From the NCBI GenBank assembly GCA_018266765.1, contig JAFDZU010000085.1, forward strand, positions 1 to 55,808: 55,808 bases of DNA. The letters run 5' to 3'. Positions 53,209 through 55,808 of the stretch are shown here, one piece after another; position 1 is the first letter of the stretch, and every line of letters begins with the position of its first letter. The notes beneath the pieces were generated by a model. It searched no databases and was not told the origin of the DNA. It saw only the letters and a list, made by a program, of their open reading frames with translations. Source of the DNA: Bacteroidota bacterium. GTDB lineage: Bacteria; Bacteroidota; Ignavibacteria; Kapaibacteriales; UBA961. The position numbers were made by a program, and so were the translations under genes.

Positions 53209-55707
53209 ATGAACAAAGCCGTAATTATGGCAGGAGGATTTGGTACTCGTCTTCGTCCGCTTACAACAGGTATTCCCAAACCGATGGTTCCGCTTATTAA
53301 TGTTCCGATGATGGAACATATTGTCAATCTCCTTAAATCACACAACATTACCGACATCATTTCTCTTCTTTATTATCAACCCGACGTCATTAAACATCAT
53401 TTCGGAACCGGAAGTAATTTTGGAATTTCCATGAATTATGTTCAAGCCGCCGCCGATTACGGAACAGCCGGAAGTGTACGCAATGCGGCCGAACTCCTCA
53501 CTGACCGATTTATAATTATCAGCGGCGATGTTTTAACTGACTTTGATATTACTGCCGCGCTCGATTTTCATATTCAAAAAGGTGCGAAAGCAACTATTCT
53601 CCTAACACGGGTTCCAAATCCGCTTCAATTTGGAATTGTCATGACAGATTCCGACGGACGAATCACCCGTTTTCTCGAAAAACCTTCATGGGGCGAAGTA
53701 TTCTCCGATACGATTAACACAGGAATTTACATACTTGATGCTGACGTTCTTGACTTGATTCCCTATCAACGTGATTTTGATTTTTCCAAAGATTTATTCC
53801 CGCTCATGCTCAGTAAGGAAATGCCGCTTTATGGTTATATTTCAAGCGGTTATTGGCGCGACATCGGGAATCTCAACGAATATCAAATTGCTTCGATGGA
53901 TGTACTCGAAAAGAAAGTTCATATCACAATTTCCGGTGAACAGAAAGAAAGCTGTATCGTAGGGAATGATGTAAGTATCGCTCCGACGGCACAGTTTTCA
54001 GGTATGGTTGTTCTTGGTCATAACACAACTGTCGGCGACCACGTAAAATTGCACAACTGTGTTATTGGTAATAATGTAACAATCGGTACCGGTGCTCGTC
54101 TTACGGGCGTAGTCCTCTGGGATAATGTGATTGTAGGAGAAGGTGCGTCGCTTACTGATGATGTAATTTGTAATAATACTGTTATTGGCGCAGATGCAAC
54201 CATCAGCGAAAATGTATTTATAGCCGAAGGGTGCGTTATCGGTAGCGAGTCAACCCTTATGCCCAATATTAAGCTCTGGCCACGTAAACAAGTAGAAGCA
54301 GGCGCAATACTTTCTCGAAGTTTAGTCCAAGAAGAGAAGTGGCTTCGCGAATTATTCACCGATGCACGCATTACAGGACTTTCAAATATCGAAGTGAACC
54401 CTGAATTTGCAGCAAAACTCGGCTCGGCAATTGGAAATGCAGTAGGAGTAAACACTCGAATAGTTGCAAGTCGTGATGCAGATGCTACTTCTCGTATGAC
54501 TCATCGTGCATTGATGTCGGGATTGATGTCTGTCGGTGTCAGCGTTAATGATTTGCAAGTGACTTCTATTCCTCAAACTCGGCAAGAACTTCGCAACGGA
54601 AAAGCAACCGCCGGGATTCACATTCGCCGTTCAATTCGACAGCATGACAAAACTGATATTATCCTCTTCAATTCCGACGGACGAGATTTACCGTCTTCCA
54701 AAGCTAAAAATATCGAACGATTCTTTTTTGGTGAAGATATTAAACGAGTTCCTTTTGATAAAGTTGGCGATATTAGTTTCCCCGAAAGGACGAGCGAAGC
54801 GTATATCACACGATTTAAAGAAACATTAAACATCGAGGCAATTGCCGAAAAACATTTCAAAGTGCTTATTGATTATTCTTTTGGTTTGGCATCGAATATA
54901 TTCCCGCATATTCTCGGTAAATTCAAAGCTACGGTCGTTTCTATGAATAATTATATGGATGATTCTCGTCCGTATTCCGACTCTACCACCGATGAAGAAG
55001 CCGCAGAATCAGCCGCAGTAATCCGTTCTCTTGGGTATGAATTAGGATTCAAAATAGATGCTGGCGCAGAAAAAGCGGCTATTGCAGATGAACGTGGTGC
55101 ATGGTTCTCACGTCAGCGTTTACTGACGATTGTTACCAAATTATTCCTCGAATCAAACAAACATCGTGAGCCGTATAGTATTGCTATTCCGGTAGTTGCA
55201 TCACAGGAAATCGAAGACATTGCCTCAGAATATAACGTAACGGTAGTTCGGATTAAAAACACGCACTCGGCTATGATGGAATCTACTCAAAACAAAGATA
55301 TTGCTTTCGCAGGAGGAACTCGAGGCGGGTTTATATTTCCCGATTTCCTATTTGCTTCCGATGGTATGTTTACCGTGGCTAAAGTTATGGAAATGCTCGC
55401 GCTCACCGGACTGAAACTATCTGATTTAGATAAATCATTGCCTCGGCGATACCAACATCAAGCAAATATTCCTTGTAAATGGGAAAACAAAGGTTCGGTA
55501 ATGCGCTGTGCTATGGAACATTCCGAACACAACAAACGACTATTGATTGACGGTGTGAAGATTTTTGATGAGCATAATAATTCTGTACTCTTGCTTCCCG
55601 ACCGTGAAAAAGCATCGTTTATTGTGATAGCCGAAAGCGACACAAACGAAGGTGCAACCGAAGTAATGAATCATTATTCTTCTCTTGTGCTCGACTGGGC
55701 TAAGTAG
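53209..55707 (+). CDS. Nucleotidyltransferase-LbH-phosphomannomutase fusion with degenerate PMM domain (832 aa)
   Basis: I start at the ATG at 53209, with CCCGGAG eight bases upstream; the TTG at 53152 overlaps the promoter. The N-terminal nucleotidyltransferase (about 1-235) has the signature AVIMAGGFGTRLRPLT, the PKPMVP motif and FLEKPSWGEVFSDTINTGIYI. A left-handed beta-helix follows (about 250-370, hexapeptides such as 'VIGNNVTIGTGARL'). Residues about 375-830 are a phosphomannomutase-like domain. Its key motifs are altered: the TASHNP phosphoserine loop reads ATAGIHIRRS (466-474), the metal-binding DGDxDR reads DAGAEKAAIADERG (617-630), and the sugar loop reads GGTRGGF. The first part probably makes an activated mannose-type sugar; the mutase part is probably not catalytic. 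A regulatory role is possible. Ends at a terminator. Confidence 0.85.
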   Translation: MNKAVIMAGGFGTRLRPLTTGIPKPMVPLINVPMMEHIVNLLKSHNITDIISLLYYQPDVIKHHFGTGSNFGISMNYVQAAADYGTAGSVRNAAELLTDRFIIISGDVLTDFDITAALDFHIQKGAKATILLTRVPNPLQFGIVMTDSDGRITRFLEKPSWGEVFSDTINTGIYILDADVLDLIPYQRDFDFSKDLFPLMLSKEMPLYGYISSGYWRDIGNLNEYQIASMDVLEKKVHITISGEQKESCIVGNDVSIAPTAQFSGMVVLGHNTTVGDHVKLHNCVIGNNVTIGTGARLTGVVLWDNVIVGEGASLTDDVICNNTVIGADATISENVFIAEGCVIGSESTLMPNIKLWPRKQVEAGAILSRSLVQEEKWLRELFTDARITGLSNIEVNPEFAAKLGSAIGNAVGVNTRIVASRDADATSRMTHRALMSGLMSVGVSVNDLQVTSIPQTRQELRNGKATAGIHIRRSIRQHDKTDIILFNSDGRDLPSSKAKNIERFFFGEDIKRVPFDKVGDISFPERTSEAYITRFKETLNIEAIAEKHFKVLIDYSFGLASNIFPHILGKFKATVVSMNNYMDDSRPYSDSTTDEEAAESAAVIRSLGYELGFKIDAGAEKAAIADERGAWFSRQRLLTIVTKLFLESNKHREPYSIAIPVVASQEIEDIASEYNVTVVRIKNTHSAMMESTQNKDIAFAGGTRGGFIFPDFLFASDGMFTVAKVMEMLALTGLKLSDLDKSLPRRYQHQANIPCKWENKGSVMRCAMEHSEHNKRLLIDGVKIFDEHNNSVLLLPDREKASFIVIAESDTNEGATEVMNHYSSLVLDWAK

Positions 55708-55752
55708 GAATAGACGATTGCTGTACATACCCGATGGTCAGGAAAATCAACC

Positions 55753-55788
55753 AAAAGGCGCATTCATATTTATTGGACGCGCCTTTTT
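55753..55788 (+). terminator. Terminator after the nucleotidyltransferase fusion gene
   Basis: AAAAGGCGC and GCGCCTTTTT pair across a 17-nt loop and end in a T-run, 46 nt after the stop. The large loop is a weakness but the GC arms are clear. Confidence 0.7.
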
Positions 55789-55808
55789 CTTGTTGCCCTT
55801 CTCGGAGA

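Overview
The window is AT-rich (by eye under 40% G+C) and comes from a Gram-negative, diderm member of the Bacteroidota/Chlorobi/Ignavibacteria (FCB) group; a Kapabacteria- or Ignavibacteria-like genome is my best guess. The signs are two proteins with type IX secretion (T9SS) C-terminal sorting domains, choice-of-anchor-D and PKD-like surface modules, OmpA and FadL-type outer-membrane proteins, KDO activation (kdsB), and promoters of the Bacteroidota form (TTG, 19-21 nt, TAnnTTTG) in front of several genes. There is no insertion sequence, prophage, CRISPR array or rRNA; it reads as stable chromosome.

Region 1 (1-15.9 kb, all minus strand) is the unusual part. Seven closely packed genes encode, in transcription order, an exported WD40-repeat/caspase protein, two OmpA-family proteins with duplicated OmpA modules, a CHASE2 membrane sensor with no output domain, a FecR-like periplasmic protein, a giant T9SS adhesin-like protein and a second large IgGFc-binding-like surface protein that leaves the window. 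I read this as an uncharacterised envelope sensing and proteolysis system.

Region 2 (15.9-32.3 kb) is mixed housekeeping: rlmD, an AmiC-type amidase, the initiator tRNA with its own promoter and terminator, a fatty-acid desaturase, a HIT hydrolase, an outer-membrane barrel, an ABC exporter with tag, another large IgGFc-binding-like/T9SS protein, rsmB, kdsB and an SbnI/SerK-like ParB-fold protein.

Region 3 (32.3-36.5 kb, plus) holds a PpiD-like periplasmic chaperone followed by the squalene-synthesis pair hpnC-hpnD.

Region 4 (36.5-46.6 kb, minus) is one long directon: a PP2C/STAS/RsbW partner-switching module, a cytochrome c maturation cluster (ccmC, an unlisted 42-residue ccmD and a Cys-type ccmE), a lipoprotein gene broken by two compensating frameshifts, a second CcmE-like OB-fold protein, msrB, asd, a DUF1572 protein, manC and alr.

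Region 5 (46.8-55.8 kb, plus) encodes a low-complexity lipoprotein coupled to a FadL-type porin, then surface-polysaccharide genes: Wzz-like chain-length regulator, UDP-galactopyranose mutase, a FemAB/GNAT-like transferase, and a nucleotidyltransferase fused to a phosphomannomutase domain that has lost its catalytic motifs. The window ends just after the terminator of that gene.
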